A stretch of 64,000 nucleotides of DNA. Source: Bradyrhizobium sp. 1(2017). GTDB taxonomy: Bacteria > Pseudomonadota > Alphaproteobacteria > Rhizobiales > Xanthobacteraceae. The stretch covers positions 5,228,001 through 5,292,000 of the forward strand of contig NZ_CP050022.2 of assembly GCF_011602485.2 (NCBI RefSeq), in the 5' to 3' direction. The position numbers were made by a program, and so were the translations under genes. The notes beneath the pieces are model-generated. The model did not search any database. It was not told the origin of the DNA and was given only the letters and a program-made list of their open reading frames with translations. Below, piece after piece: positions 32,801 to 43,160 of this stretch (positions within the stretch are counted from its first letter, which is position 1; every line of letters starts with the position of its first letter).

Positions 32801-32885
32801 GTCATTGCGAGCGCCGCGAAGCAATCCAGAAATCCCTCCGTGGCGACAGTCTGGATTGCTTCGTCGCTCCGCTCCTCGCAATGAC
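32801..32885. repeat. GTCATTGCGAG-type palindrome between pcaD and pcaC
   Basis: GTCATTGCGAG at 32801-32811 pairs with CTCGCAATGAC at 32875-32885; GAAGCAATCCAGA and TCTGGATTGCTTC pair inside. It fills almost the whole pcaD-pcaC gap, so the pca transcript would carry it as a hairpin directly before the pcaC ribosome site. Confidence 0.88.
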
Positions 32886-32900
32886 GAAGGAGGAAAGAAC

Positions 32901-33293
32901 ATGGACGACCAGAAGCGCCGCGAGGCCGGCATGAATGTGCGCCGAAAGGTGCTGGGCAATGCCTGGGTCGACAAGTCGATCGCGAACCGCAACGCGTTCA
33001 ACACCGACTTCCAGGACATGATCACCCGTTACGCCTGGGGCGAGATCTGGACGCGGCCGCATTTCGACGAGCGCACGCGGCGGGTGCTGGTGATCGGCAC
33101 GATGGTCGCGCTCGGACAATGGGACGAATTCCGCCTGCATGTGCGCGCGGCGCTCGCCGAGGGCGGCTTCACGCCCGACGACATCAAGGAGATCCTGCTG
33201 CAGCAGGCGATCTATTGCGGCGTTCCGGCGGTGAACCACGCCGTCAAGGAAGCCTCAGCGATTGTGCAGGAGCTCGGCCTGCTCAAGACCTAG
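32901..33293 (+). CDS. pcaC: 4-carboxymuconolactone decarboxylase
   Basis: 130 residues from ATG 32901 with AAGGAGGAAAG upstream. It is the small all-helical AhpD-like decarboxylase: RREAGMNVRRKVLGNAWVDKSI, FNTDFQDMITRYAWGEIWTRP, and LAEGGFTPDDIKEILLQQAIYCGVPAVNHAVKEA with the conserved Cys. PcaC turns 4-carboxymuconolactone into the enol-lactone used by PcaD. Its last 39 bases overlap the end of the convergent gene at 33255. Confidence 0.93.
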   Translation: MDDQKRREAGMNVRRKVLGNAWVDKSIANRNAFNTDFQDMITRYAWGEIWTRPHFDERTRRVLVIGTMVALGQWDEFRLHVRAALAEGGFTPDDIKEILLQQAIYCGVPAVNHAVKEASAIVQELGLLKT

Positions 33294-33779
33294 GGGGCCG
33301 ACGCTCTCGACGGTCTTCGGCGCCGCCTCCGGCTTCTCGATGACGAGCACGATCGCCGCGCCGAGCAGCAGCAGGAGCTCGGTGGCGTGCAGCCGGAGCG
33401 CGGCCATCTCGCCGACCTTGGACGCCATCACCATGCTGGCAAACGAGATCAGGCTGCCGATCGCCAGCGCAATGCCGAGCGCCTCGTCGCTGCCGCCATT
33501 CTTCCGCGTGCGGGGGATGCAGAGCAGCACGAAATAGATTGCAAAGAACGCCACCACCGTCAGCCGTCCCAGCGCCAGCAGCCAGGCGGCGCGCACCGTG
33601 TCCATCCCCGCCATCTGGAGATGGTCGCTCAGGAACAACGCGACGGCAACGCTCGGCCGCTCGTAGAGGCCGTGCACCGGTGCCACGATGATATTAAAGG
33701 CGACAAGGGACCATGCCGGAATGAAATAGGCCGCCAGCAGCGCGCCGTTGACCGAGCCGATCCGCCAATTCCTGAACAT
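33255..33779 (-). CDS. four-helix membrane protein of unknown function
   Basis: 174 residues with four hydrophobic segments (about residues 12-35, 62-86, 102-122 and 128-146). No conserved family motif recognised. The helices are well formed and basic loops alternate, so it is a real inner-membrane protein rather than a chance frame. Its stop lies 39 bases inside the 3' end of pcaC on the other strand, an unusual convergent overlap. The C-terminal ~25 residues encoded by that overlap are hydrophilic and may be dispensable. Confidence 0.65.
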   Translation of the reverse strand: MFRNWRIGSVNGALLAAYFIPAWSLVAFNIIVAPVHGLYERPSVAVALFLSDHLQMAGMDTVRAAWLLALGRLTVVAFFAIYFVLLCIPRTRKNGGSDEALGIALAIGSLISFASMVMASKVGEMAALRLHATELLLLLGAAIVLVIEKPEAAPKTVESVGPLGLEQAELLHNR

Positions 33780-33906
33780 GCCGCTTCCCGCTGGTTACCG
33801 AGGCCTTCGACGGAAGGCAGCGGCTTTGCCGGAGCTAACTCGCATCAGACTGTGGCGGCAATTTAAACCCTTTGTTTACCTTAACTGGGCCGCTGAACCA
33901 AAGATA

Positions 33907-33932
33907 AGGGCCCCGCCTTTCGGCGGGGCCCT
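33907..33932. terminator. bidirectional terminator-like hairpin
   Basis: AGGGCCCCGCC and GGCGGGGCCCT form an eleven-pair stem with a TTTC loop. It lies downstream of the small Gln-rich gene on the minus strand. The following bases are only moderately T-rich (TATCTTT on minus, CTTC on plus). Two TTGTGACTCC copies flank it at 33941 and 33952. Confidence 0.7.
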
Positions 33933-33977
33933 CTTCACCCTTGTGACTCCCTTGTGACTCCTGGGCTCCCAAACTCA

Positions 33978-34163
33978 CTATTCCTGACCGCGCTGGCCGC
34001 CCTGCTGCTGGCCGGGGCGCTCGCCCTGGCGCATCGGGTCGTTCTGCTGCTGCTGCCCGGGTTTCTGGCCGCCGCCCTGCTGCTGTCCGGGCTGTTGGCC
34101 TGGGCGCTGCTGGCCGGGGTTCTGACTCTGCTGGCCCGGATTCTGGTTCTGCTGCTTCGTCAT
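33978..34163 (-). CDS. small Gln/Gly/Pro-rich low-complexity protein
   Basis: 61 residues beginning MTKQQNQNPGQQSQNPGQQ and continuing with repeated PGQQ and GQQ units; about 40 percent of residues are Gln. A GGGAG lies upstream of the ATG and a strong hairpin lies downstream of the stop, so it looks like a transcribed gene. There is no signal peptide, membrane segment or hydrophobic core; the product must be disordered. The repeats make its length prone to change. No function can be inferred. Confidence 0.6.
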   Translation of the reverse strand: MTKQQNQNPGQQSQNPGQQRPGQQPGQQQGGGQKPGQQQQNDPMRQGERPGQQQGGQRGQE

Positions 34164-34440
34164 TCGGGGAAACTCCCTTGTTGGACGTCAGAGCGGATAC
34201 AACGGGCGGGCCCGACTTTCGTTGCCCGCGGAACCAGGTTCCTCGCACCTGCGGAACCGCCTCAATGACATTCGTAACTGAAATGACCATTGTACAAGCC
34301 CATCTGCCGCGGCTTCGCCAGTTGCAGCCGCCAGTTCCCTCCTGTTACAAAACCGGAAGAATGCTCAAGGGCTGCCGGAGCCCAAGAACTCTTTCTCAAG
34401 AGCTCCCTTTGAGCCGCGTCAGGTTTGGTAACGGCAGCCC
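34164..34440. other. leader region of the liv operon
   Basis: No gene fits in these 277 bases. It must carry the promoters for livH (rightward) and the Gln-rich gene (leftward). I could not pick out a convincing -35/-10 pair or a regulatory palindrome. Confidence 0.4.
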
Positions 34441-35358
<918 letters not shown>

Positions 35359-35370
35359 CGGACCGGCCGC

Positions 35371-36690
35371 GTGACAGCTTCCTCGACCAAGACGGCCAAA
35401 TCCGCAACGGGCGTCCCCTCCCTCCTGAAGACGGCCGTCATCAACGCGCTGGTCGCGCTGGTGCTGTTCTCGCTGATGGTCGGCGTCCGCACCGAGGCGG
35501 GTTCCTCCGGCCAGCTCACCTATTGGACGCGCTTCGGCGAGCTCGCCTCCCTCGTCGCCATCGTGTTCGGCGGCTCAATCGTGATCGAGCTGCTCAGGCA
35601 ATGGATCGGCTCGACCGGCACCGAGAGGCTGGTGCCGCCGGCGGTGCAGAGCGGAGTGTCGTTTATCGGCCGCTACCTCGCGCCGGCGCTCCTGATCTTC
35701 ACGCTGCTGGTGCCTGTGATCTTCTATAACCAGCGCTACATCCTCGACCTCGCGATCCTCGTGCTCACCTATGTCATGCTGGGCTGGGGGTTAAATGTCG
35801 TGGTCGGCCTCGCCGGCCTGCTCGATCTCGGCTACGTCGCCTTCTATGCGGTGGGTGCCTATTCCTACGCGCTGCTCGCCACGAATTTCGGCTGGTCCTT
35901 CTGGATCTGCCTGCCGCTTGCCGGCATCCTCGCCGCGTTCTGGGGCGTGCTGCTCGGCTTCCCCGTGCTGCGGCTGCGCGGCGACTACCTCGCGATCGTG
36001 ACGCTGGCCTTCGGCGAGATCATCCGCCTCGTCATCATCAACTGGCAGGAGCTCACCGGCGGGCCCAACGGCGTCACCGGCATTCCGCGCCCCTCCTTCT
36101 TCGGCATCCCGCTCGACAACAGCGATGAGGGACTCGCCGCCAGGCTCGGCATCGAGTATTCGGCGACCCACCGCATCATCTTCCTGTTCTACCTGATCCT
36201 GGCACTGGCGCTCCTCACCAACTGGGTGACGATCCGCCTGCGCCGCCTGCCGATCGGCCGGGCCTGGGAAGCCTTGCGCGAGGACGAGGTCGCCTGTCGC
36301 GCGCTCGGCATCAACACCACAACCACCAAGCTCACGGCGTTCGCGACAGGCGCGATGTTCGGCGGCTTCGCCGGCGCGTTCTTCGCCACGCGTCAGGGCT
36401 TCATCAGCCCGGAATCCTTCACCTTCCAGGAATCGGCGCTGGTCCTCGCCATCGTGGTGCTCGGCGGCATGGGCTCGCAGCTCGGCGTCGCGCTCGCAGC
36501 TCTCGCCCTGATCGGCGGCTTCGAGCTGTTCCGTGGTCTCGAGAACTACCGCATGCTGGTGTTCGGCATGGCGATGGTGCTGATCATGATCTGGCGGCCG
36601 CGCGGCCTGATCGGCCATCGCGCGCCGACCGTGTATCTGACCAAGGCGAAGGCGATCTCATCCGACCTCGTCAAGGAAGGGCACGGATGA
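35371..36690 (+). CDS. livM: branched-chain amino acid ABC transporter permease LivM
   Basis: 439 residues from GTG 35371, 12 bp after livH. The first ~110 residues add extra helices before the LivM core, as in the longer rhizobial form. The core shows VVGLAGLLDLGYVAFYAVGAYSYALL, GDYLAIVTLAFGEIIRLVIINW, TGGPNGVTGIPRPSFFG and GRAWEALREDEVACRALGINTTTTKL. The end MLVFGMAMVLIMIWRPRGLIGHR is standard. Overlaps livG by four bases. Confidence 0.94.
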   Translation: MTASSTKTAKSATGVPSLLKTAVINALVALVLFSLMVGVRTEAGSSGQLTYWTRFGELASLVAIVFGGSIVIELLRQWIGSTGTERLVPPAVQSGVSFIGRYLAPALLIFTLLVPVIFYNQRYILDLAILVLTYVMLGWGLNVVVGLAGLLDLGYVAFYAVGAYSYALLATNFGWSFWICLPLAGILAAFWGVLLGFPVLRLRGDYLAIVTLAFGEIIRLVIINWQELTGGPNGVTGIPRPSFFGIPLDNSDEGLAARLGIEYSATHRIIFLFYLILALALLTNWVTIRLRRLPIGRAWEALREDEVACRALGINTTTTKLTAFATGAMFGGFAGAFFATRQGFISPESFTFQESALVLAIVVLGGMGSQLGVALAALALIGGFELFRGLENYRMLVFGMAMVLIMIWRPRGLIGHRAPTVYLTKAKAISSDLVKEGHG

Positions 36691-37516
36691 GCGGCGACAC
36701 GATTCTCAGCGTCGACCGGCTCACCATGCGCTTCGGCGGCATCGTCGCCGTGCAGGATCTGTCGTTCGCGGCCGCGCGGAAGAAGATCACCGCGCTGATC
36801 GGGCCGAATGGCGCCGGCAAGACCACGGTCTTCAACTGCATCACCGGGTTTTACAAGCCGAGCGGCGGCAGCATCCGCCTGACCCACGACGACGGCGGGG
36901 TGATCGCGCTGGAGCGGCTCAACGATTTCCGCATCGCCAAGCAGGCCAAGGTCGCGCGCACATTCCAGAACATCCGCCTGTTTCCCGGCATGACCGCGCT
37001 CGAAAACCTGATGGTGGCGCAACATAACGCGCTGATGCGCGCCTCCGGCTTCACCTTTCTCGGCCTCATTGGCGCGCCCGCCTACCGCGAGGCCGAAAAG
37101 CGCGCGATCGACCTCGCCACCGACTGGCTCAAGCGGGTCAATTTGCTCGACCGCGCCGACGACGCCGCCGGCAATTTCGCCTATGGCGATCAGCGCCGTC
37201 TGGAAATCGCGCGCGCCATGTGCACGGAGCCGGCGCTTCTGTGCCTGGACGAACCTGCCGCCGGTCTCAATGCGCGCGAAAGCGCGGCCTTGAGCGAGCT
37301 GCTGCTGTCGATCCGCGACGAGCTCGGCACCTCGATCCTGCTGATCGAGCACGACATGTCGGTGGTCATGGAAATCTCCGACCAGATCGTGGTCATGGAT
37401 CACGGCGTCAAGATCGCCGAAGGCACGCCGCGCGAGATCCGCGACGATCCCAAGGTGATTGCAGCCTATCTCGGCGCCGACGAGGACGAGGCCGTGGCCG
37501 TGATGGAGAGCGGGTC

Positions 37517-37520
<4 letters not shown>
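36687..37520 (+). CDS. livG: branched-chain amino acid ABC transporter ATP-binding protein LivG
   Basis: 277 residues. Walker A GPNGAGKTTVFNCITGF, Q-loop with KVARTFQNIRLFPGMTALENL, Walker B ALLCLDEPAAGLN and the switch His in ILLIEHDMSVVM are intact. The signature is degenerate, FAYGDQRRLEIARA, as is common in LivG. The C-terminal helical addition EGTPREIRDDPKVIAAYLGADED is typical. Translation is coupled to livM before and livF after by four-base overlaps. Confidence 0.95.
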
Positions 37521-38251
<731 letters not shown>

Positions 38252-38425
38252 CGCGCCCTCCCAAGACAACCGGGGGCGAATCACGTGCGGCCGAATGCAG
38301 CGAGATATCTCCGCCAATGCCCGTATTTTGCCGGTGACTTCTCGGCAATTTCATTCGAGAATGGCGCCGGTTTGGACCGGGCAATGCCCGGCAACTTCCA
38401 CAGGCGACCACCCGCGAGGTATCTC

Positions 38426-39544
38426 ATGAAATCACTGAAGCTCATCGGTCTGGCATTCGGCGCATCGCTCGCGCTGTCGAGCGCGGCATTGGCGCAGGAT
38501 GTCACCGTCGCAGTCGCAGGCCCGATGACCGGCGGCGAGTCCGCCTTCGGCCGCCAGATGAAGAACGGCGCCGAGATGGCCGTGACCGACATCAACGCCG
38601 CCGGCGGCGTCAACGGCAAGAAGCTGGCGCTGTCCGTCGAGGACGATGCCTGCGATCCGAAGCAGGCGCGTTCGATCGCCGAGAAGATCGCCGGCGCAAA
38701 AATCCCGTTCGTGGCCGGGCACTATTGCTCGTCGTCGTCGATCCCCGCCTCCGAAGCCTATGCCGACGGCAACGTGCTCCAGATCACGCCGGCATCGACC
38801 AACCCGACCTTCACCGAGCGCAAGCTCTGGAACGTGGCGCGCGTCTGCGGCCGTGACGACCAGCAGGGCCTGATCGCCGCGCAATACATCGCCAAGAACT
38901 ACAAGGGCAAGAACATCGCGATCCTCAACGACAAGACCACCTACGGCAAGGGTCTTGCCGACGAGACCAAGAAGGCGCTCAACAAGGCCGGCGTCACCGA
39001 GAAGATGTACGAGTCCTACAACAAGGGCGACAAGGACTTCAACGCGATCGTCTCGCGCCTGAAGCGCGACAACATCGACCTCGTCTATGTCGGCGGCTAT
39101 CATCAGGAGAGCGGCCTTATCCTGCGTCAGATGCGCGACCAGGGCCTCAAGACCGTGCTGATGGCCGGCGACGCGCTTGCCGACAAGGAGTACGCCTCCA
39201 TCACCGGTCCGGCCGGCGAAGGCACGCTGTTCACCTTCGGTCCCGATCCGCGCAACAAGCCGACGGCGAAGAAGATCGTCGAGGCCTTCAAGGCCAAGGG
39301 CATCGATCCCGAGGGCTACACGCTCTACACCTACGCGGCGATGCAGGTCTGGTCGCAGGCGGCGAAGAAGGCCGGCACCACCGACGCCAAAAAGGTCATG
39401 GAGGCGATGAAGGCCGGCAAATGGGACACCGTGATCGGCCCGATCGAGTACGACGCCAAGGGCGACATCAAGCAGATCGACTACGTCGTCTACAAATGGG
39501 ATGCCAAGGGCGGCTACGCCGAGATCAGCGGCAACGGCACCTAG
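38426..39544 (+). CDS. livK: branched-chain amino acid ABC transporter substrate-binding protein
   Basis: 372 residues from ATG 38426. A signal peptide ends SAALA before QDVTVAVAGPMTGGES. The type I periplasmic-binding fold is shown by GAEMAVTDINAAGGVNGKKL, EDDACDPKQARSIAEKI, GHYCSSSSIPASEAY and the C-terminal GPIEYDAKGDIKQIDYVVYKWDAKG. It lies 174 bp after livF, and a small hairpin (CCGGGC-AAT-GCCCGG, 38377-38391) in that gap may protect the abundant livK message. A terminator follows the gene. Confidence 0.93.
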   Translation: MKSLKLIGLAFGASLALSSAALAQDVTVAVAGPMTGGESAFGRQMKNGAEMAVTDINAAGGVNGKKLALSVEDDACDPKQARSIAEKIAGAKIPFVAGHYCSSSSIPASEAYADGNVLQITPASTNPTFTERKLWNVARVCGRDDQQGLIAAQYIAKNYKGKNIAILNDKTTYGKGLADETKKALNKAGVTEKMYESYNKGDKDFNAIVSRLKRDNIDLVYVGGYHQESGLILRQMRDQGLKTVLMAGDALADKEYASITGPAGEGTLFTFGPDPRNKPTAKKIVEAFKAKGIDPEGYTLYTYAAMQVWSQAAKKAGTTDAKKVMEAMKAGKWDTVIGPIEYDAKGDIKQIDYVVYKWDAKGGYAEISGNGT

Positions 39545-39580
39545 CCGCTGGCCTTGACCTCAAGCCCATCGATCACCACG

Positions 39581-39607
39581 ACGCCCCGGCTTGCCCCGGG
39601 GCGTTTT
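39581..39607 (+). terminator. intrinsic terminator after livK
   Basis: ACGCCCCGG pairs with CCGGGGCGT around CTTGCC, followed by TTTTGTCTT. It lies 37 bp after the livK stop and ends the liv operon. Confidence 0.85.
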
Positions 39608-39620
39608 GTCTTGGGTAAGG

Positions 39621-40007
39621 TCAGACGGTTTCTGTGAGCTCGCCACCCGTCGCAGCCTGGGCCTTTTGCAGGGCCTGCAGGAGATCGTTCGGCCGAAACG
39701 GCTTTTGCAGGCAGACCACGTTGGCGAGGTGCGGCGATTGTTCCATGAAATCGAGCGCCGTCATTCCGGATACCGCGATGACGGGAAGTGCCGGCGCCCG
39801 CTCGCGCAGGCTCGCGATGACCTCGACGCCGCTGGTGTCGCCGAGGAAGATGTCGACGATCGCCACGTCAAAGGGGCTTTCCGCAAACGCTTTCAGCCCG
39901 GCCGCACCGCTCTCGGCCTCCACGGCCTCGAAACGATTGACCCGAAGCACCATCGCGATCATCGCGCGGACCTCCTTCTGGTCGTCGATGATGAGAACGC
40001 GAGGCAT
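39621..40007 (-). CDS. single-domain response regulator receiver protein
   Basis: 128 residues from ATG 40007 (MPRVLIIDDQKEVRAMIA); an upstream in-frame extension lacks receiver character. The acidic pair Asp8-Asp9, phospho-acceptor Asp52 in VAIVDIFLGDTSG, the switch Ser in VIAVSGMT and Lys in CLQKPFRPNDLL are all present. It has no output domain, so it may act as a phosphate shuttle or protein-binding switch. It diverges from the hybrid histidine kinase gene at 40230, whose product may phosphorylate it. Confidence 0.9.
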   Translation of the reverse strand: MPRVLIIDDQKEVRAMIAMVLRVNRFEAVEAESGAAGLKAFAESPFDVAIVDIFLGDTSGVEVIASLRERAPALPVIAVSGMTALDFMEQSPHLANVVCLQKPFRPNDLLQALQKAQAATGGELTETV

Positions 40008-40229
40008 TGGGAACCACCCCCCGATATCGAGATCAAATCGCCCGATTTGACCCTGGAACCCGCCGTGGCGGAGGAGCATTATGGCACCGTCGGGTAAAGC
40101 GCATCTTACCCGACCCCCGCACTGTATTCCCTGCGGTATTAAGTAAGCTGTAACCTTCGGTTGAGTCGTAACCGGTTCCGTTCACGATGCGCGCCCAGAA
40201 CCAGCTACCATGAACATGCTTCCGACCGA

Positions 40230-43103
40230 ATGAGACGAGCGGAGATGCTCAAGACCCTGTCCAAGACCCTGTCCAAGACCGTGCCGAAGATCCCGCCCAA
40301 GACCGACCTGCAAGAGGTGGACGTGCCTGCGACCATCGACCGAAGCACATTTCTTTCGACCCTGCCGGCCACCTCAACCGACCGGGCTGCGGCACTGACG
40401 ATCGTTGGTATCTCCTCGATCCTGTTCGCGATGGTCGCGCCCTTCGCCGGTATCCCGCTACTGCCCGTCCCCGCCTTTGTCGCGAGTTATCAGTCGGCGC
40501 TCGCTGTGAGCGACATCGTCACGGCGGTGCTGTTGCTCTCGCAATTTGCGGTGTTGCGGACCCGCGCGTTGCTGTGGCTCGCGACCGGCTATCTCTTCAC
40601 GGCCGCGGCCGCCCTGCTCCATGCCCTCACCTTCCCCGGGCTCTTCACGCCGACCGGTCTGTTCGGTGCGGGCCGCCAGACCACGGTCTGGCTTTACATG
40701 ATCTGGCACGCCGGTTTCCCGCTCTTCGTGCTGGGCTATGCCTGGCTGAAGGAGAAGGATGGAGGCGCCCGGGTCCGGATGGCCAACAGCAGCGCGATCT
40801 ATGCGAGCGTGTTCGGCGTGATCGCGGCGATTGCGGTCTTCGGCTGGATGGTCACTGCAGGGCACGATCTGCTTCCGGTCCTGCTGCGCGACGGCCACTA
40901 CACGCCGACAATGATCGGCGTCGTGTCCTTTGTCTGGTCGCTGAGCTTTGCCGCGCTCGTCTCGCTCTGGTTCCGCAGGCCGCATTCCGTGATCGACATC
41001 TGGCTCATGGTGGTCATGTGCGCCTGGCTGTTCGACATCGCGCTGTCGGCGATCATCAACGTCGCGCGCTTCGACCTCGGCTTCTATGCCGGCCGGCTCT
41101 ACGGCCTCGCGGCGGCGACTTTCGTGCTCGCGGTGCTTCTCATCGAGAATGTCCGCCTTCAGGCACATACGGTAGGTCTCGTCGGCCGGCTGCGCCAGCA
41201 ATCGGCTTCGGAACGCGACTATTTCGGCAAGCGGCTCGCCCTGTATGGCGCGGTGGTCGAGTCCTCCAACGACGCCATCATCACGAAGACGCTCGACGGG
41301 ATCATCACCAGCTGGAACAAGGCCGCCGAACAGCTGTTCGGCTATTCCGCTGCAGAGGCCGTCGGCCAGCCGATCGACATCATTGTGCCGCCGGATCGCA
41401 AGGGCGAGATCAGGAGCAGTCTCAACCGGATCGCCAGCAACGAGTCGATCGCCCAGCACGAAACGATCCGCATCCGAAAGGACGGACATCCGCTCGACGT
41501 CGTCCTGAATATTTCCCCCCTCCGCACGGATCAAGGCGAGGTCATCGGCGCTTCCAAGATCGCCCATGACATCACCGAAGAGAAGCAGGCGCGCGAGAAG
41601 CTGCGCCGCGAGACCGAAGAACGCCAGCGCATCTTCGAGACATCGCAGGACCTGATCCTGGTCACCGATGGCTACGGCAATTTCATTCAAGTCAGCCCGA
41701 GCGTGAAGAATATCCTCGGCTACGGCCCCGAGGACATGGTCGGGCACAGCGCAACCGAATTCATTCATCCCGACGATCTCGAGAACACGCGAAGCGAGAT
41801 GCGCGCGGCGCGGCGCGGCGCGGTCAAGCGCAGCTTCGAGGCGCGCTACTACCATTATGACGGTCACGAGGTCTCGCTGAACTGGATGGGCACCTGGTCC
41901 GAGCCGGTGAAGCGCCATTTCTTCATCGGCCGCGACCTCACCGACAAGCAGGCCGCCGAGGCCCAGCTCCGGCAAGTGCAGAAAATGGACTCCATCGGGC
42001 AATTGACCGGCGGCGTCGCCCACGACTTCAACAACGTGCTGACCGTGATCACGGGCACGATCGGCATTCTCAGCGACGCGGTCGCCGACCGGCCCGAGCT
42101 CGCCGCCATCACCAAGCTGATCGACGATGCGGCCGAGCGCGGCGCCCAGCTGACCAAGCATCTGCTCGCCTTCGCGCGCAAGCAGCCGCTCCAGCCGCGC
42201 GAGATCGACGTCAACGCGCTGGTGCTCGAAGCCGGCAAGCTGCTGCACCCGACCTTGGGCGAGCAGATCACGATCATGCCGCAGCTCACCGAGGACGCCT
42301 GGCCGGCGCTGGTGGACCCGGGCCAGCTCTCCACCGCGATCCTCAATCTCGCATTGAACGCGCGCGATGCCATGCCCGACGGCGGCACCTTGGTGCTGGA
42401 GACCCGCAACATCTTCCTCGACGACGGCTATGCCAGCATGAACCCCGACGTGGTCGCCGGCAATTACGTGATGATCGCCGTCAGCGATACGGGCAGCGGA
42501 ATTCCGCCGGACCTGATCGATCGGGTCTTCGACCCGTTCTTCACCACCAAGGAGGTCGGCAAGGGCACCGGCCTCGGGCTGAGCATGGTGTTCGGCTTCG
42601 TCAAGCAGTCGGGCGGCCACATCAAGATCTACAGCGAGGAAGGCCACGGCACGAGCGTGAAGATCTATCTGCCGCGCTCGACCGGCGTGCAGGAGACCGA
42701 GTTCGAGGTGCTCCAGAACGTACCCATCACGGGCGGCAGCGAGAAGGTCCTGATCGTCGAGGACGACGCGCTGGTGCGGCAATATGTTGTGACGCAGGTC
42801 AAGAGCCTCGGCTATACCGCGCTCGAGGCCGCCAACGGCGCAGAGGCCCTCACCATCATCGACAGCGACAAGACCATCGACCTGCTCTTCACCGACATCA
42901 TCATGCCGGGCAACATGAACGGCCGCCAGCTCGCCGATGAAGCCGCCCGGCGCCGTCCCGACCTCAAGACGTTGTTCACCTCGGGCTACACCGAGAATGC
43001 CATCGTTCATCATGGCCGGCTCGATTCCGGCGTGCTGCTGCTGGCCAAGCCCTACCGCAAGTCCGAGCTCGCCAAGATGCTCAGGACGGCGCTCGCCGGT
43101 TGA
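40230..43103 (+). CDS. MASE4-like hybrid histidine kinase with two PAS domains and receiver
   Basis: 957 residues from ATG 40230; ATG 40245 and a TTG at 40161 are alternatives. The N-terminus has LSKT repeats (a 12-base DNA repeat). Seven to eight helices at about 55-320 look like a MASE4 sensor. Then come PAS (SSNDAIITKTLDGIITSWNKAAEQLFGY), a PAC motif, a second PAS (SVKNILGYGPEDMVGHSATEFIHPDD), HisKA with His in GGVAHDFNNVLTVITG, an HATPase (GTGLGLSMVFGFVKQSGG) and a C-terminal receiver with phospho-Asp in LLFTDIIMPG. The ligand or signal is unknown. Confidence 0.9.
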   Translation: MRRAEMLKTLSKTLSKTVPKIPPKTDLQEVDVPATIDRSTFLSTLPATSTDRAAALTIVGISSILFAMVAPFAGIPLLPVPAFVASYQSALAVSDIVTAVLLLSQFAVLRTRALLWLATGYLFTAAAALLHALTFPGLFTPTGLFGAGRQTTVWLYMIWHAGFPLFVLGYAWLKEKDGGARVRMANSSAIYASVFGVIAAIAVFGWMVTAGHDLLPVLLRDGHYTPTMIGVVSFVWSLSFAALVSLWFRRPHSVIDIWLMVVMCAWLFDIALSAIINVARFDLGFYAGRLYGLAAATFVLAVLLIENVRLQAHTVGLVGRLRQQSASERDYFGKRLALYGAVVESSNDAIITKTLDGIITSWNKAAEQLFGYSAAEAVGQPIDIIVPPDRKGEIRSSLNRIASNESIAQHETIRIRKDGHPLDVVLNISPLRTDQGEVIGASKIAHDITEEKQAREKLRRETEERQRIFETSQDLILVTDGYGNFIQVSPSVKNILGYGPEDMVGHSATEFIHPDDLENTRSEMRAARRGAVKRSFEARYYHYDGHEVSLNWMGTWSEPVKRHFFIGRDLTDKQAAEAQLRQVQKMDSIGQLTGGVAHDFNNVLTVITGTIGILSDAVADRPELAAITKLIDDAAERGAQLTKHLLAFARKQPLQPREIDVNALVLEAGKLLHPTLGEQITIMPQLTEDAWPALVDPGQLSTAILNLALNARDAMPDGGTLVLETRNIFLDDGYASMNPDVVAGNYVMIAVSDTGSGIPPDLIDRVFDPFFTTKEVGKGTGLGLSMVFGFVKQSGGHIKIYSEEGHGTSVKIYLPRSTGVQETEFEVLQNVPITGGSEKVLIVEDDALVRQYVVTQVKSLGYTALEAANGAEALTIIDSDKTIDLLFTDIIMPGNMNGRQLADEAARRRPDLKTLFTSGYTENAIVHHGRLDSGVLLLAKPYRKSELAKMLRTALAG

Positions 43104-43160
43104 GCCTGCGACATCTCTGCGCTATCGCAGAGGTGAACCCTTTCAGCGCGCGAGGCCGGC

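Noticed and set aside
40251..40300. 12-base repeat as phase-variation switch in the hybrid kinase
   Set aside because: The unit is a multiple of three, so a change in copy number would only add or remove LSKT and not shift the frame.
40458..43013. Long antisense frame (851 codons) over the hybrid kinase
   Set aside because: It mirrors a gene with clear domains, has Arg/Asp/His-rich composition typical of complementary frames in high-GC DNA, and has no motif.
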